Shown here: positions 44,039 to 53,231 of the stretch, piece after piece
Layout of the letters: every line of letters starts with the position of its first letter
Numbering within the stretch: the stretch's first letter is position 1
Source of the DNA: Williamsia serinedens
GTDB lineage: Bacteria; Actinomycetota; Actinomycetes; Mycobacteriales; Mycobacteriaceae
NCBI RefSeq assembly: GCF_024171725.1
Contig: NZ_JAMTCG010000005.1
Span: 310,001 to 374,000, forward strand
Reading direction: 5' to 3'
DNA: 64,000 nt
Notes under the pieces: model-generated
What the model was told of the DNA's origin: nothing
The model's input: the letters and a program-made list of their open reading frames with translations, nothing else
Databases searched by the model: none
Position numbers and translations under genes: made by a program

Positions 44039-46034
44039 GCAGGGCCGGCGGCACGCCGAACGCGTCGACGAGCGTCTGGGCGTGCGGCCGCAGCTGCGCG
44101 CACAGCTCGTTGATGCCCCGGCGGATCGCCTTCGCGCGCTCCACCGAGATGTGGCGGTGCATGAGGAACCAGCCGATGTCCGACTCGATGGTCGAGTAGA
44201 CGTACAGGTCGCAGACCTTCCACAGCAGGTCCTTGGCGGACTTCGAGTCGCACGAGTCGATCGCCGAGATGAAGGCCTCCAGCACGACGCGCTCGATGTG
44301 CGCCTGCCCCACCTTGAGGATGTGGTCCTGCGCGTCGTTGAAGACCTCGAACTCATCGGCGTCGTCGGACAGTGCGCGGCGCATGCGGTTCGCGGCCGTG
44401 CGCAGCAGGTGGTCCTCACGGTTGCGGAACAGACGGATCTGCGTGCCGCGGTTGGTCAGGTCCGACTGCTCGGGGTCCTCGTCGGAGGAGTCCATCAGCG
44501 TCTGCACGACCTGACGGGCGGCCGACTTCTCGAGGAACACGTCGCGCGCCATCCCGGCGATGAACCGTGCCCACCCGCGGGTGTCGTATCCCTGGACCTC
44601 CTCGGCGTAGGCCGAGAGGAGTTCCTTGGCGACGAGCTGCGTGAGCACGGTGTTGTCACCCTCGAACGTGGTGAACACGTCGATGTCGCCGCGCATGATC
44701 GGCAGCTGGTTCTCCGACAGGTATCCGGCACCACCGCACGCCTCGCGACACACGTTGATGGTGTGCGACGCATGCCAGGTGGTGGCCGCCTTGAGGCCTG
44801 CAGCGGTGCTCTCCAGCTGACGCTGACGACCGGCCATCGAGTCGTCGCCCTCGGTGTTCTCCGGGTTCGCCGACTGCACCTCGTGCAGCTCCTCGATCAT
44901 CTCGTTGATCGCGAACTGCAGTGCGTAGGACTTCGCGACGAGCGGCAGCAGCTTGCGCTGGTGCGCGCGGTAGTCGAGCACGGGGATCTCGTCGTCGCCC
45001 GACGGCGCGTCGAACTGGCGGCGCTGCGTGCCGTAGTTGACCGCGATGGCCAGCGCCTTGCGCCCGGCGGCGCCCGCGGTGGCGCCGACGCTCGCGCGCC
45101 CACGGATCAGCGTGCCGAGCATCGTGAAGAAGCGGCGGTTGTCGCTCTCGATGGGTGAGGTGTACGTGCCGTCGGGCTCGACGTCGGCGTACTTGTTGAG
45201 CAGGTTCTCGCGCGGGATGCGCACGTGGTCGAAGCGCAGGTTGCCGTTGTCGACGCCGGCGAGACCACCCTTGGGGCCGTCGTCACCGATGGTGACGCCC
45301 GGCAGCGCGTTGCCCTCCTCGTCGCGGATGGGCACGACGAAACAGTGCACGCCGCGGCTCTCGGGCTTCTCGCCCGGACCCGCCGTGACCAACTGTGCGA
45401 AGACGGTCGCGATCCGCGCGTGCTTGGCCGCGCCGCCGATGTAGTCCTTGGTCGCCGACGGCGTCGACGAGTGGACGACGAACTCGTCGGAGTCCTTGTC
45501 GTAGGTCGCGATGGTCTCCAGCGCCTGGACGTTCGAGCCGTGGCCCTTCTCGGTCATCGCGAAGCAGCCGAGGAGGTCGAGATCGATGAGCGGCGTGACG
45601 TACTTGTCGTGGTGACGCTTGGTGCCGAGGTTCTCGATGGCGCCGCCGAACAGGCCCCACTGCACGCCCGCCTTCACCATCAACGACAGGTCGGCGTAGC
45701 CGAGCATCTCGATGGCGGTCACCGAGGCGCCCACGTCGCCGGTGCCGCCGTGCTCCTCGCGGAAGCCGTAGGCGGCGAAGTCGAGCTTCGCCAGCTCCTG
45801 CATCTTGGCGAAGGTGGCGTCGCGCGCCTCGTCCATCGTCAGCGTCGGGTCGGGCAGGAGGTCGGCGCGATCCATGTGCTGCCGCGCGTACTCGCGCAGC
45901 CCGCGCCAGCGGCCGTCGAGGACGTACTTGAGGTTGTCGACGAGCATCTTCCGATCGGACTCGGCGTCGTCGGTCGTCGAAGCGACTGCCGCGGAGGCCG
46001 CGGACGGGTTCTCGGGTGCAGGTGCGACGGTCAT
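44016..46034 (-). CDS. Acyl-CoA dehydrogenase/oxidase family protein
   Basis: 672 residues, much longer than classic acyl-CoA dehydrogenases (about 380). It has the long form related to acyl-CoA oxidases. The FAD-domain signatures are AMTEKGHGSNVQ and EACGGAGYLSENQ. A further C-terminal helical domain begins near residue 470. It oxidises an acyl-CoA at the alpha-beta bond; the chain type is unknown. ATG at 46034, ribosome site weak (GGGG). It stands alone. Confidence 0.9.
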   Translation of the reverse strand: MTVAPAPENPSAASAAVASTTDDAESDRKMLVDNLKYVLDGRWRGLREYARQHMDRADLLPDPTLTMDEARDATFAKMQELAKLDFAAYGFREEHGGTGDVGASVTAIEMLGYADLSLMVKAGVQWGLFGGAIENLGTKRHHDKYVTPLIDLDLLGCFAMTEKGHGSNVQALETIATYDKDSDEFVVHSSTPSATKDYIGGAAKHARIATVFAQLVTAGPGEKPESRGVHCFVVPIRDEEGNALPGVTIGDDGPKGGLAGVDNGNLRFDHVRIPRENLLNKYADVEPDGTYTSPIESDNRRFFTMLGTLIRGRASVGATAGAAGRKALAIAVNYGTQRRQFDAPSGDDEIPVLDYRAHQRKLLPLVAKSYALQFAINEMIEELHEVQSANPENTEGDDSMAGRQRQLESTAAGLKAATTWHASHTINVCREACGGAGYLSENQLPIMRGDIDVFTTFEGDNTVLTQLVAKELLSAYAEEVQGYDTRGWARFIAGMARDVFLEKSAARQVVQTLMDSSDEDPEQSDLTNRGTQIRLFRNREDHLLRTAANRMRRALSDDADEFEVFNDAQDHILKVGQAHIERVVLEAFISAIDSCDSKSAKDLLWKVCDLYVYSTIESDIGWFLMHRHISVERAKAIRRGINELCAQLRPHAQTLVDAFGVPPALLTVAMQP

Positions 46035-46219
46035 GACCCCACGGTAGGCGTGGGCGGCGCGCGGGGGACGGCATCGTTGGTCACAGTTGCCGAGCAAATG
46101 CTCACCGGTCACGCCGGCGGATAACAGCCCGATAACGGACACCGCGGTCGATGCCTTGGGCACGCCCCGAAGATGCTGTCGCGGTGCAGGACTCGGTCGA
46201 AAATCAGCCGACCGAAGGT

Positions 46220-46246
46220 CTGGCACTCGTCTATGCCGAGTGCTAA
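46220..46246. promoter_or_regulatory. CIRCE element (HrcA operator) before hsp20
   Basis: The right half GAGTGCTAA is a perfect CIRCE half-site. The left half CTGGCACTC matches 7 of 9 positions, and the spacer is exactly 9 bases. It lies about 73 bases before the hsp20 start. HrcA would repress the gene until heat shock. Confidence 0.8.
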
Positions 46247-46318
46247 ATTGGGTGGCGCAACAGCGACCGGCCCGGCAGGGGCGGGGCCGGATGTCACGAA
46301 CTGGACACAGGAGGTGTT

Positions 46319-46771
46319 GTGGCGATGCTGCGCTTCGATCCCTTCACGGAACTGGACACCCTCACCCGTGGACTGCTGAACGGCTCCCAGGCCGGCTCCC
46401 CGCGCGTGCCGCGGTTCATGCCGATGGACCTGTGCAAGGTCGACGACCACTACCTGCTCACCGCCGATCTGCCCGGCGTGGACCCGGGCTCGATCGACGT
46501 CGACGTGGACAACGGGACGCTGACGCTCTCCGCGCAGCGGACCGCGCGCTCCGACGACTCGGTGCAGTGGCTGTCGGGTGAGCGGTTCTTCGGCACCTAC
46601 CGCCGCCAGCTCAGCCTGGGCGACAACATCGACGCCGCGGGCATCACCGCGTCGTACGAGAACGGTGTGCTGACGGTGACGATCCCGGTGGCCGAGCGCG
46701 CGAAGCCGCGCAAGATCGAGGTCGCCCACAGCGACACCCCGCGCTCCATCGAGGCCGAGTCGGCCTCCTGA
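46319..46771 (+). CDS. Hsp20/alpha-crystallin small heat shock protein
   Basis: 150 residues from a GTG at 46319, with AGGAGG 4 bases upstream; the ATG at 46325, 10 bases from it, is an alternative. An alpha-crystallin domain spans about 38-132 (LPGVDPGSIDVDVDNGTLTLSA, ending with the GVLTVTIPVAE strand). The C-terminal extension is acidic, without a clear IXI motif. It is a holdase chaperone that forms oligomers. Regulation by HrcA is indicated by the CIRCE element. A strong terminator follows. Confidence 0.92.
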   Translation: MAMLRFDPFTELDTLTRGLLNGSQAGSPRVPRFMPMDLCKVDDHYLLTADLPGVDPGSIDVDVDNGTLTLSAQRTARSDDSVQWLSGERFFGTYRRQLSLGDNIDAAGITASYENGVLTVTIPVAERAKPRKIEVAHSDTPRSIEAESAS

Positions 46772-46809
46772 CCCCTCGCGTGGAGGTGGTCGTGTGACGC
46801 GGTGACACC

Positions 46810-46840
46810 ACGCCCGCGGACCCATCCGGTCCGCGGGCGT
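46810..46840 (+). terminator. Terminator after hsp20
   Basis: Perfect 13-bp stem ACGCCCGCGGACC / GGTCCGCGGGCGT with a 5-base loop, 38 bases after the stop codon. Confidence 0.75.
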
Positions 46841-46957
46841 CGTCGTGTCTGCGGGCCGCGACGTGCAGCGCATGACCTTTCTCGTCGAAAGGAAACGCGG
46901 GGGAAACACTTCGTGTGCAGAATGTCCCGGGTTCGTTCGTTCGGCGAAGGGTGACGT

Positions 46958-47932
46958 GTGGCGGGGTATCTCGCGCGGAGGTTTCTCAACTACCTCGTCC
47001 TGTTGTTCGTCGCCACGTTCCTGACCTACGTCCTCGCGTCGCTGACCTTCGATCCGCTGGCCAACCTGCTCGGCCGCAACCCACCACCGGCCCCGGAGGT
47101 CATCGCGGCGAAGCGCGCCGCCCTGCACCTCGGCGACAACCCCGTCGTCCGCTACTTCGCGTGGCTGCGCGACCTGCTGACGGGCGATTTCGGCGAGACC
47201 GTCGCCGCGGGCTCGGTCAACGACGAACTGTGGCGACGGATCCTCGTCTCCCTGCGACTAGTCGTGCTCGGCACCGTCCTCGGCGCGGTGATCGGCACGC
47301 TCATCGGTGCCTACAGCGCCGTCCGGCAGTACAAGCTCTTCGACCACATCGCCACCATTGCGACATTCGTGCTGCTGAGCGTCCCGGTGTTGGTCCTGGC
47401 GCCCGTCCTGAAGTACGCGGCCGTCCAGGTCAACGAGGCGACCGGCTCGACGGTCTTCCAGTACACCGGCGAGACGTCGACGACCGTCGCGCCCGGTCTG
47501 TGGCCCGACCTCGTCGACCGAGCGCAGCACCTCGTCGTCCCGACGCTCGTCCTGATCCTCTTCACCCTCGGGAGCTACAGCCGCTACATGCGCGGATCCA
47601 TGCTCGACGAGCTCGGGTCCGACTACATCCGGACCGCACGCGGGAAGGGACTCACGAAGGGCCGCGCGGTCTTCCGGCACGGCTTCCGCACGGCCCTCAT
47701 CCCGATGGCGACGCTGTTCGCGTTCGGTATGGGCGCGGTCATCACCGGTGCGACGTTCACCGAGCGCGTCTTCGGGTGGTACGGGATGGGCGACTGGCTC
47801 GTCTACGGCATCACGAGCCAGGACATCAACATCACCATGGCGGTGTCGTTGTTCTCCGCGCTCGCGGTGCTGATCTCCGGGATGCTGACCGACATCCTCA
47901 CCGCCGCACTCGATCCGCGGGTGCGAGTGTGA
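46958..47932 (+). CDS. Peptide/nickel-type ABC transporter permease (DppB family)
   Basis: 324 residues from a GTG. About six membrane segments with the DppB pattern: the N-terminal helix ARRFLNYLVLLFVATFLTYVL, an extracytoplasmic domain, and the EAA loop DYIRTARGKGLTKGRAVFRHGFR. It is the first permease of a peptide importer operon that continues with DppC, fused ATPases and the binding protein. No promoter is obvious in the gap after hsp20. Confidence 0.92.
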   Translation: MAGYLARRFLNYLVLLFVATFLTYVLASLTFDPLANLLGRNPPPAPEVIAAKRAALHLGDNPVVRYFAWLRDLLTGDFGETVAAGSVNDELWRRILVSLRLVVLGTVLGAVIGTLIGAYSAVRQYKLFDHIATIATFVLLSVPVLVLAPVLKYAAVQVNEATGSTVFQYTGETSTTVAPGLWPDLVDRAQHLVVPTLVLILFTLGSYSRYMRGSMLDELGSDYIRTARGKGLTKGRAVFRHGFRTALIPMATLFAFGMGAVITGATFTERVFGWYGMGDWLVYGITSQDINITMAVSLFSALAVLISGMLTDILTAALDPRVRV

Positions 47933-47966
47933 TCGCGCCCCGATCCTCGATCTCAGGAGGGTTTCG

Positions 47967-48917
47967 ATGACCGTCCCGATCCGCCCGTCGGGTGACTCCG
48001 CCGACCCGGGCGCCGACGCACCCGACGATCTCGGCCCCGTCGGCGAGGTGTCGGCACCCATCAGTCGACGACGGCTGGTGGTGCGCCGGTTCCTCCGCAA
48101 CAAGCTCGCCGTGTTCGGGATCGTCCTGCTTCTGCTCCTCGTCGTGGCGGCGTTCGCGTTGCCGTCGGTGATCCCCTACGGCTACGAGGAGATCGACCCC
48201 TTCGCCCTGAACACACCCCCCACCACCCAGCACTGGTTCGGGACCAACCAGATCGGGCAGGACGTCCTCGCACAGACCCTGCGGGGACTGCAGAAGTCGC
48301 TCGTCATCGGCTTCCTCGTCGCGATCATCTCCACGGTCATCGCGGGTGTGGTCGGTGCTGCGGCAGGTTATTTCGGCACCTGGCCGGACCGCGTCCTGAT
48401 GTGGATCGCCGATGCGTTGCTGGTCGTGCCCAGCTTCCTGATCATCGCCATCGCGAGCCCTGCGTTCCGTGGCAAGAGTTTCCTGATCCTCGTCCTGCTG
48501 CTGGCGGCGTTCTCGTGGATGATCACCTCCCGCATCGTGCGTGCGCTCACGCGCTCGTTGCGCGAGCGGGAGTACATCCGAGCGGCGCGCTACATGGGTG
48601 CGAGCCCGACGACCATCATCGGCAAACACATCCTCCCGGCGATGGCGTCGATCCTCATCGTCGACGTCACCCTGAACGTCGGCATCGCGATCATCGGCGA
48701 GGCGACCCTGAGCTACTTCGGCTTCGGCGTGCAGCGACCCGACGTCTCGCTGGGGACCCTCATCGCCGACGGGACGTCGTCGGCGCTGACCTACCCGTGG
48801 CTGTTCGCGTTCTGTTGTGGCGCACTGGTGCTGATCGTCCTCGCGGCCAACTTCATCGGCGACGGACTGCGCGACGCGTTCGACCCGACCTCCGGCAGGG
48901 GACAGGCCCGTGACTGA
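47967..48917 (+). CDS. Peptide/nickel-type ABC transporter permease (DppC family)
   Basis: 316 residues; ATG with AGGAGG about 9 bases upstream. A cytoplasmic N-terminus of about 45 residues, then the OppC N-terminal helix (NKLAVFGIVLLLLLVVAAFA), LGTNQIGQD-type loop (WFGTNQIGQDVLAQ) and EAA motif EYIRAARYMGASPTTII. It pairs with the DppB-type permease. It overlaps the ATPase gene by 8 bases. Confidence 0.92.
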   Translation: MTVPIRPSGDSADPGADAPDDLGPVGEVSAPISRRRLVVRRFLRNKLAVFGIVLLLLLVVAAFALPSVIPYGYEEIDPFALNTPPTTQHWFGTNQIGQDVLAQTLRGLQKSLVIGFLVAIISTVIAGVVGAAAGYFGTWPDRVLMWIADALLVVPSFLIIAIASPAFRGKSFLILVLLLAAFSWMITSRIVRALTRSLREREYIRAARYMGASPTTIIGKHILPAMASILIVDVTLNVGIAIIGEATLSYFGFGVQRPDVSLGTLIADGTSSALTYPWLFAFCCGALVLIVLAANFIGDGLRDAFDPTSGRGQARD

Positions 48918-50796
48918 CGACACCCCGGTCCTGGCCGTCTCGGATCTGCAGGTCACCTTCCCCAGCGAGGAGGGCACGGTCACCGCGGTCCGCGGACTCG
49001 ACTACCAGGTCGCCCGGGGCGAGGTCCTCGCGATCGTCGGCGAGTCCGGGTCGGGGAAGTCGGTGTCATCGCTGGCGGTCATGGGCCTGCTGCCCGACAC
49101 CGCGCGCGTCTCGGGATCCATCGAGCTGAACGGCCGGCAGCTGCTGGGACTCTCGGACAGAGAGATGTCGTCGGAGCGCGGACGGACCGTCGCCATGATC
49201 TCCCAGGATCCGTTGACCGCGCTGACCCCGATCTACCGCGTCGGCGACCAGATCGCCGAGGCGCTGCGCATCCATCAGCCGGACCTCAGCCGCGCCGACG
49301 CGCAGGACCGCGCTGTCGAGCTGCTGGAGACGGTCGGTATCCCCGACGCACGCAGTCGATCCCGCTCCTATCCCCACGAGTTCTCGGGCGGGATGCGGCA
49401 GCGGGTCGTGATCGCGATGGCGATCGCGAACGACCCCGACCTCATCATCGCCGACGAACCGACCACGGCACTCGACGTGACAGTGCAGGCGCAAGTCCTC
49501 GATCTGTTGCGGACCGCGCGCGACGTGACCGGCGCGGCCGTCGTGTTCATCACGCACGATCTCGGCGTCGTCGCCGGCGTCGCGGACCGGGTGATGGTGA
49601 TGTACGCCGGTCGCGCGGTCGAGACGGCGCCGGTGGACGTGCTCTTCGACGAGCCCGCGATGCCCTACACCGTCGGTCTGCTCGGCTCGATCCCACGCCC
49701 CGACCGTCCTGCGCAACGGCGTCTGATCCCCATCGAGGGCACGCCGCCCGCACTCGTCGACATGCCGACGGGCTGTCCGTTCGCGCCGCGCTGCCCGATG
49801 CACGTCGACGCCTGCGACGCAACGGAACCGCCCCTGGCCGAGGTGACGCCCGGTCACCGAGCCGCGTGCATCCGGGCCGACACCGCCGTCGAGCGTTCTG
49901 CCGCAGAGGTGTTCGACGTGGACGACACGACCGGGGCGGCCGAGCCCGACAGCTCGGAGGTCGTCCTGTCGGTGCGCGACCTGCACAAGAGTTATCCGCT
50001 CTTCCGGGGGTCGGTGCTGCGTCGTCGCGCCGGCACCTTCGCCGCTGTGAAGGGTGTCAGCTTCGACGTCCGGGCAGGCTCGACCCTGGCCATCGTCGGC
50101 GAGTCCGGCTGCGGGAAATCGACGACACTGCTGCAGATCATGGACTTCGCCCGACCCGAGCAGGGTTCGGTGGAGATCCGGGGACAACGGCCGTACGAGC
50201 TGTCGCGGGCCGACCAGCGCGCGCTGCGCGCCCACATCCAGATCGTCTTCCAGGACCCGATGGCCTCACTCGACCCGCGGATCCCGGTCGGGGAGATCAT
50301 CGCGGAGCCGTTGCGCATCCGCGGCGCGGATGCGGGCGAGCGTGCCCGTCGGGTGCGTGAGCTCATGGACACCGTCGGGCTGAGACCGGCACTCGCCGAC
50401 CGCTATCCGGCGCAGTTCTCCGGTGGGCAGCGGCAGCGGGTCGGCATCGCCCGGGCGCTGGCGACGAAGCCGTCGATCCTGGTGCTCGACGAGCCGGTGT
50501 CGGCGCTCGACGTCTCGATCCAGGCCGGTGTCCTCAACCTCCTGCAGGATCTCCAGGCCGAACTGGGACTGGCGTACCTGTTCGTGTCGCACGACCTCGG
50601 CGTCGTGCGCCACCTCGCCGACGAGGTGGCGGTCATGCGTGATGGCGTCTTCGTCGAGAAGGGGCCCACCGAGACCGTTTTCAGCGCGCCCCGCGACACC
50701 TACACGAAGGCCCTGCTCGCGGCGATCCCGATCCCCGACCCTGCCCGTCAGCGCGAGCGCATCACCGAGGCAGCCGAACTCGCCCAACAGATCTGA
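48910..50796 (+). CDS. Fused two-domain peptide ABC transporter ATPase (DppD-DppF)
   Basis: 628 residues in one chain. The first ATPase has Walker A GESGSGKS (44-51), signature FSGGMRQRV, Walker B IIADEPT and the oligopeptide C-terminal cysteine cluster CPFAPRCPMHVDACD. The second has Walker A GESGCGKS (about 396-403), signature FSGGQRQRV and VLDEPVSALDVS. Separate DppD and DppF subunits are more usual, so the two different sites are tied together here. It drives peptide uptake with the two permeases. Confidence 0.94.
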   Translation: MTDDTPVLAVSDLQVTFPSEEGTVTAVRGLDYQVARGEVLAIVGESGSGKSVSSLAVMGLLPDTARVSGSIELNGRQLLGLSDREMSSERGRTVAMISQDPLTALTPIYRVGDQIAEALRIHQPDLSRADAQDRAVELLETVGIPDARSRSRSYPHEFSGGMRQRVVIAMAIANDPDLIIADEPTTALDVTVQAQVLDLLRTARDVTGAAVVFITHDLGVVAGVADRVMVMYAGRAVETAPVDVLFDEPAMPYTVGLLGSIPRPDRPAQRRLIPIEGTPPALVDMPTGCPFAPRCPMHVDACDATEPPLAEVTPGHRAACIRADTAVERSAAEVFDVDDTTGAAEPDSSEVVLSVRDLHKSYPLFRGSVLRRRAGTFAAVKGVSFDVRAGSTLAIVGESGCGKSTTLLQIMDFARPEQGSVEIRGQRPYELSRADQRALRAHIQIVFQDPMASLDPRIPVGEIIAEPLRIRGADAGERARRVRELMDTVGLRPALADRYPAQFSGGQRQRVGIARALATKPSILVLDEPVSALDVSIQAGVLNLLQDLQAELGLAYLFVSHDLGVVRHLADEVAVMRDGVFVEKGPTETVFSAPRDTYTKALLAAIPIPDPARQRERITEAAELAQQI

Positions 50797-50840
50797 CCCC
50801 GCAGTCGACCCGGCCGCGGTACGAGAAGAGAGGACACACG

Positions 50841-52532
50841 ATGACACGTCGACTACTCCGAGCGGCGATCCCGCTCGCAGTCGCCGTCACCGCCGCCGGG
50901 CTCCTGGCCGGCTGCTCGTCGGGCAACACGGGAAACGCGAACGCGCCGGCGTCGTTCGCGGCCACCGCGGCCATCAACCCGCATCCGATCAGCGACCTCC
51001 GCCAGGGCGGGAACATGAACTTCCCACTGTCGCAGATCCCGCAGAACTTCAACTACTACCAGATCGACGGAACGCAGGTGGACACCGCGCGCTTCTATCT
51101 CGCTCTGATGCCGCGTTCGTTCACGGCGGCAGCGGATGCCTCGCTGTCGGTCGACACGGACTACTTCTCGTCCATCACCGAGAGCACGGTGAACGGCAAG
51201 CAGACCATCACCTATGACATCAACCCGAAGGCCACGTGGAGCACGGGCCGACCGATCGACTACACGGATCTCGTCGCGACCTGGACTGCCGACAACGGTA
51301 AGGACACTTCGTACCAGGCGTCGTCGACCGCTGGTTACGACCGGGTCGAGTCCGTCGTCCGCGGGTCCTCGGACAAGCAGGCCATCCTGACGTTCGCAGC
51401 CGGTAAGAACTTCGGTGACTGGCGCAGTCTGTTCAACCCACTCCTCCCGCGTGAGGCGATGAACTCGCCCGAGGCCTTCAACACCGGCTCGGTCAACACC
51501 TTCCCGGCCACGGCGGGTCCGTTCCGTATCCGCTCGATCGCCCCCGGCAAGCAGCGGTTCGTCGCCGAACGCAATCCGAACTGGTGGGGCGCGAACAAGG
51601 CCGTGCTGGACACGATCACGTTCATTCCGTTGGACTCGACCGCCTCGGTCGGCGCCTTGCAGAGCGGAGAGATCGACTACTACGAGCTGGGTAGTTCCGC
51701 GGATGCGTTCAAGACGGCACGGGGTATCCCGGACATCGATCTGCGCCAGAGCCTCGGGTTCCAATATCGCCACTTCGACTTCAATGGCGCGAACGGTCGC
51801 ATCACCTCCGACAGGGCGGTGCGCCTCGCGCTGATGAAGGCGATCAACCGCACGCTGATCGCCCAGTCGCAGCTCGGGCAGATCACGTCCAAGCCGACGA
51901 TCCTCGACAATCACCTCTATGTGAACGGGCAGAAGGGCTATCAGGCCAACAACGGTGACATCACCTTCAACCCCGACCAGGCGAAGAAGGAACTCGATGC
52001 CGCAGGCTGGGTGATGGACGGTCAGTTCCGCAAGAAGAACGGCAAGCAGCTCGATCTGCGCGACGTGATCCCGGCGGATACGCCGAACGCCACACAAGAG
52101 GCGCAGATCATGCAGCAGAACCTCAAGGACGTGGGTGTGAACCTCGTCATCGACGCGGTCCCGTCGGACGACTTCTTCTCGAAGTACATCCTTCGCGGTG
52201 ACTTCGACGTCACCCACTTCACCTGGGAGGGAACGCCGTTCACGTCCAGCAGTGACGGTATCTACCGGCTCACCCCGGGGATCACGTTGCAGAACTACGG
52301 GCAGATCGGCAGCCCCGAGATCAACGCCCTCGCCGATCAGGCGCTGGCCGAGACCGACGACGCGAAGCGCATCGTGCTGTACAACCAGCTCGACGCGAAG
52401 ATCTGGCAGGAGGGTCACAGCCTCACGCTGTTCCAGCGGCCGTCGACCTACGCGGTGAAGAAGAACCTGGCGAACTTCGGTGCGCCGGCATTCGGTGACA
52501 CCGATTTCTCCAAGATCGGGTTCCTGAAATAG
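50841..52532 (+). CDS. Peptide ABC transporter substrate-binding lipoprotein (family 5)
   Basis: 563 residues. The signal peptide ends in LAGC (lipobox), so it is a lipoprotein. Family 5 signatures occur: LMPRSFTAAADASLS near the start, KATWSTGRPIDYTDLVATW and RNPNWWG. It delivers oligopeptides or a similar ligand to the permeases. AGAGAGGA serves as ribosome site. GC content is a little lower than in neighbouring genes, especially at 51.2-52.3 kb, which may mark acquisition of the operon or strong expression. Confidence 0.93.
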   Translation: MTRRLLRAAIPLAVAVTAAGLLAGCSSGNTGNANAPASFAATAAINPHPISDLRQGGNMNFPLSQIPQNFNYYQIDGTQVDTARFYLALMPRSFTAAADASLSVDTDYFSSITESTVNGKQTITYDINPKATWSTGRPIDYTDLVATWTADNGKDTSYQASSTAGYDRVESVVRGSSDKQAILTFAAGKNFGDWRSLFNPLLPREAMNSPEAFNTGSVNTFPATAGPFRIRSIAPGKQRFVAERNPNWWGANKAVLDTITFIPLDSTASVGALQSGEIDYYELGSSADAFKTARGIPDIDLRQSLGFQYRHFDFNGANGRITSDRAVRLALMKAINRTLIAQSQLGQITSKPTILDNHLYVNGQKGYQANNGDITFNPDQAKKELDAAGWVMDGQFRKKNGKQLDLRDVIPADTPNATQEAQIMQQNLKDVGVNLVIDAVPSDDFFSKYILRGDFDVTHFTWEGTPFTSSSDGIYRLTPGITLQNYGQIGSPEINALADQALAETDDAKRIVLYNQLDAKIWQEGHSLTLFQRPSTYAVKKNLANFGAPAFGDTDFSKIGFLK

Positions 52533-52570
52533 CGGCACTGCGTTACCCGCTGGGCGCCGCGGCGATCTGT

Positions 52571-53182
52571 GTGATCGTCGCGGCGTCTCTCGTCGGGGTC
52601 CTGGGGGCGGTTTCGGTCCTCGTCGTCGCGATCGTCGTCGTCGGGACCGCCGGGCGGGTCATCCCCGCGTGGGGGGCGTCCCGCCGAGTGCGTCGCGGGG
52701 AGGGTGATCCTGTCACCGTGTGTCGGGTGCGCGTCCAGCGGCGTATGCGATCGCGCGGGTTCCTCGAGACGACCGAGCCCGACGGCCGTACCACGTGGTG
52801 GCCGATCGTGTTCCATCCCGACCTGCTCGCGCTGACGCCGGGGGCGACAGCGCGCCGCGCGACGTGGGCAGGTGCGGGCGCGTTCCTGATCGAGCCGGAT
52901 CTGCTCGTCCTCCCGTCGGGGCGGCGCAGCCGACGCCCGCCGGGAACCCTCGTCGACGCGCCGCGGCTGAACGCCGACGACCTGCGGGCTCGCACAGCCC
53001 GGTTCGGGTCGCTGCGACGGCGGATCGTCCTCGATGCGCCCGCCGCGGTCGGAGCGCCCGTCGTCGGTGTGCTGTGGGTGCTCGTCGCCGGAGGCGGCAT
53101 CGGCGCGTTCGTCGCGGCAACGATCCTGGCCGCGCTCGTCGCGGTGTGGGCCAGTGCGATCGGGGGATCGGATCCGAGCTGA
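52571..53182 (+). CDS. Membrane protein of unknown function
   Basis: 203 residues from the GTG at 52571. The open frame extends 39 bases further upstream without a normal start codon, and no ribosome site is clear, so the start is uncertain. An N-terminal membrane segment (3-28), a basic cytoplasmic region containing TTWWPIVFHPDLLAL, and two C-terminal hydrophobic segments (about 158-195). It could be a PH-like or DUF-type membrane protein. I do not recognise it. Confidence 0.65.
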   Translation: MIVAASLVGVLGAVSVLVVAIVVVGTAGRVIPAWGASRRVRRGEGDPVTVCRVRVQRRMRSRGFLETTEPDGRTTWWPIVFHPDLLALTPGATARRATWAGAGAFLIEPDLLVLPSGRRSRRPPGTLVDAPRLNADDLRARTARFGSLRRRIVLDAPAAVGAPVVGVLWVLVAGGGIGAFVAATILAALVAVWASAIGGSDPS

Positions 53183-53231
53183 TCCGGCTCCGGTGGAACT
53201 GATCTGCCTCCGGTCGGGAGCCCCGGTCGAC

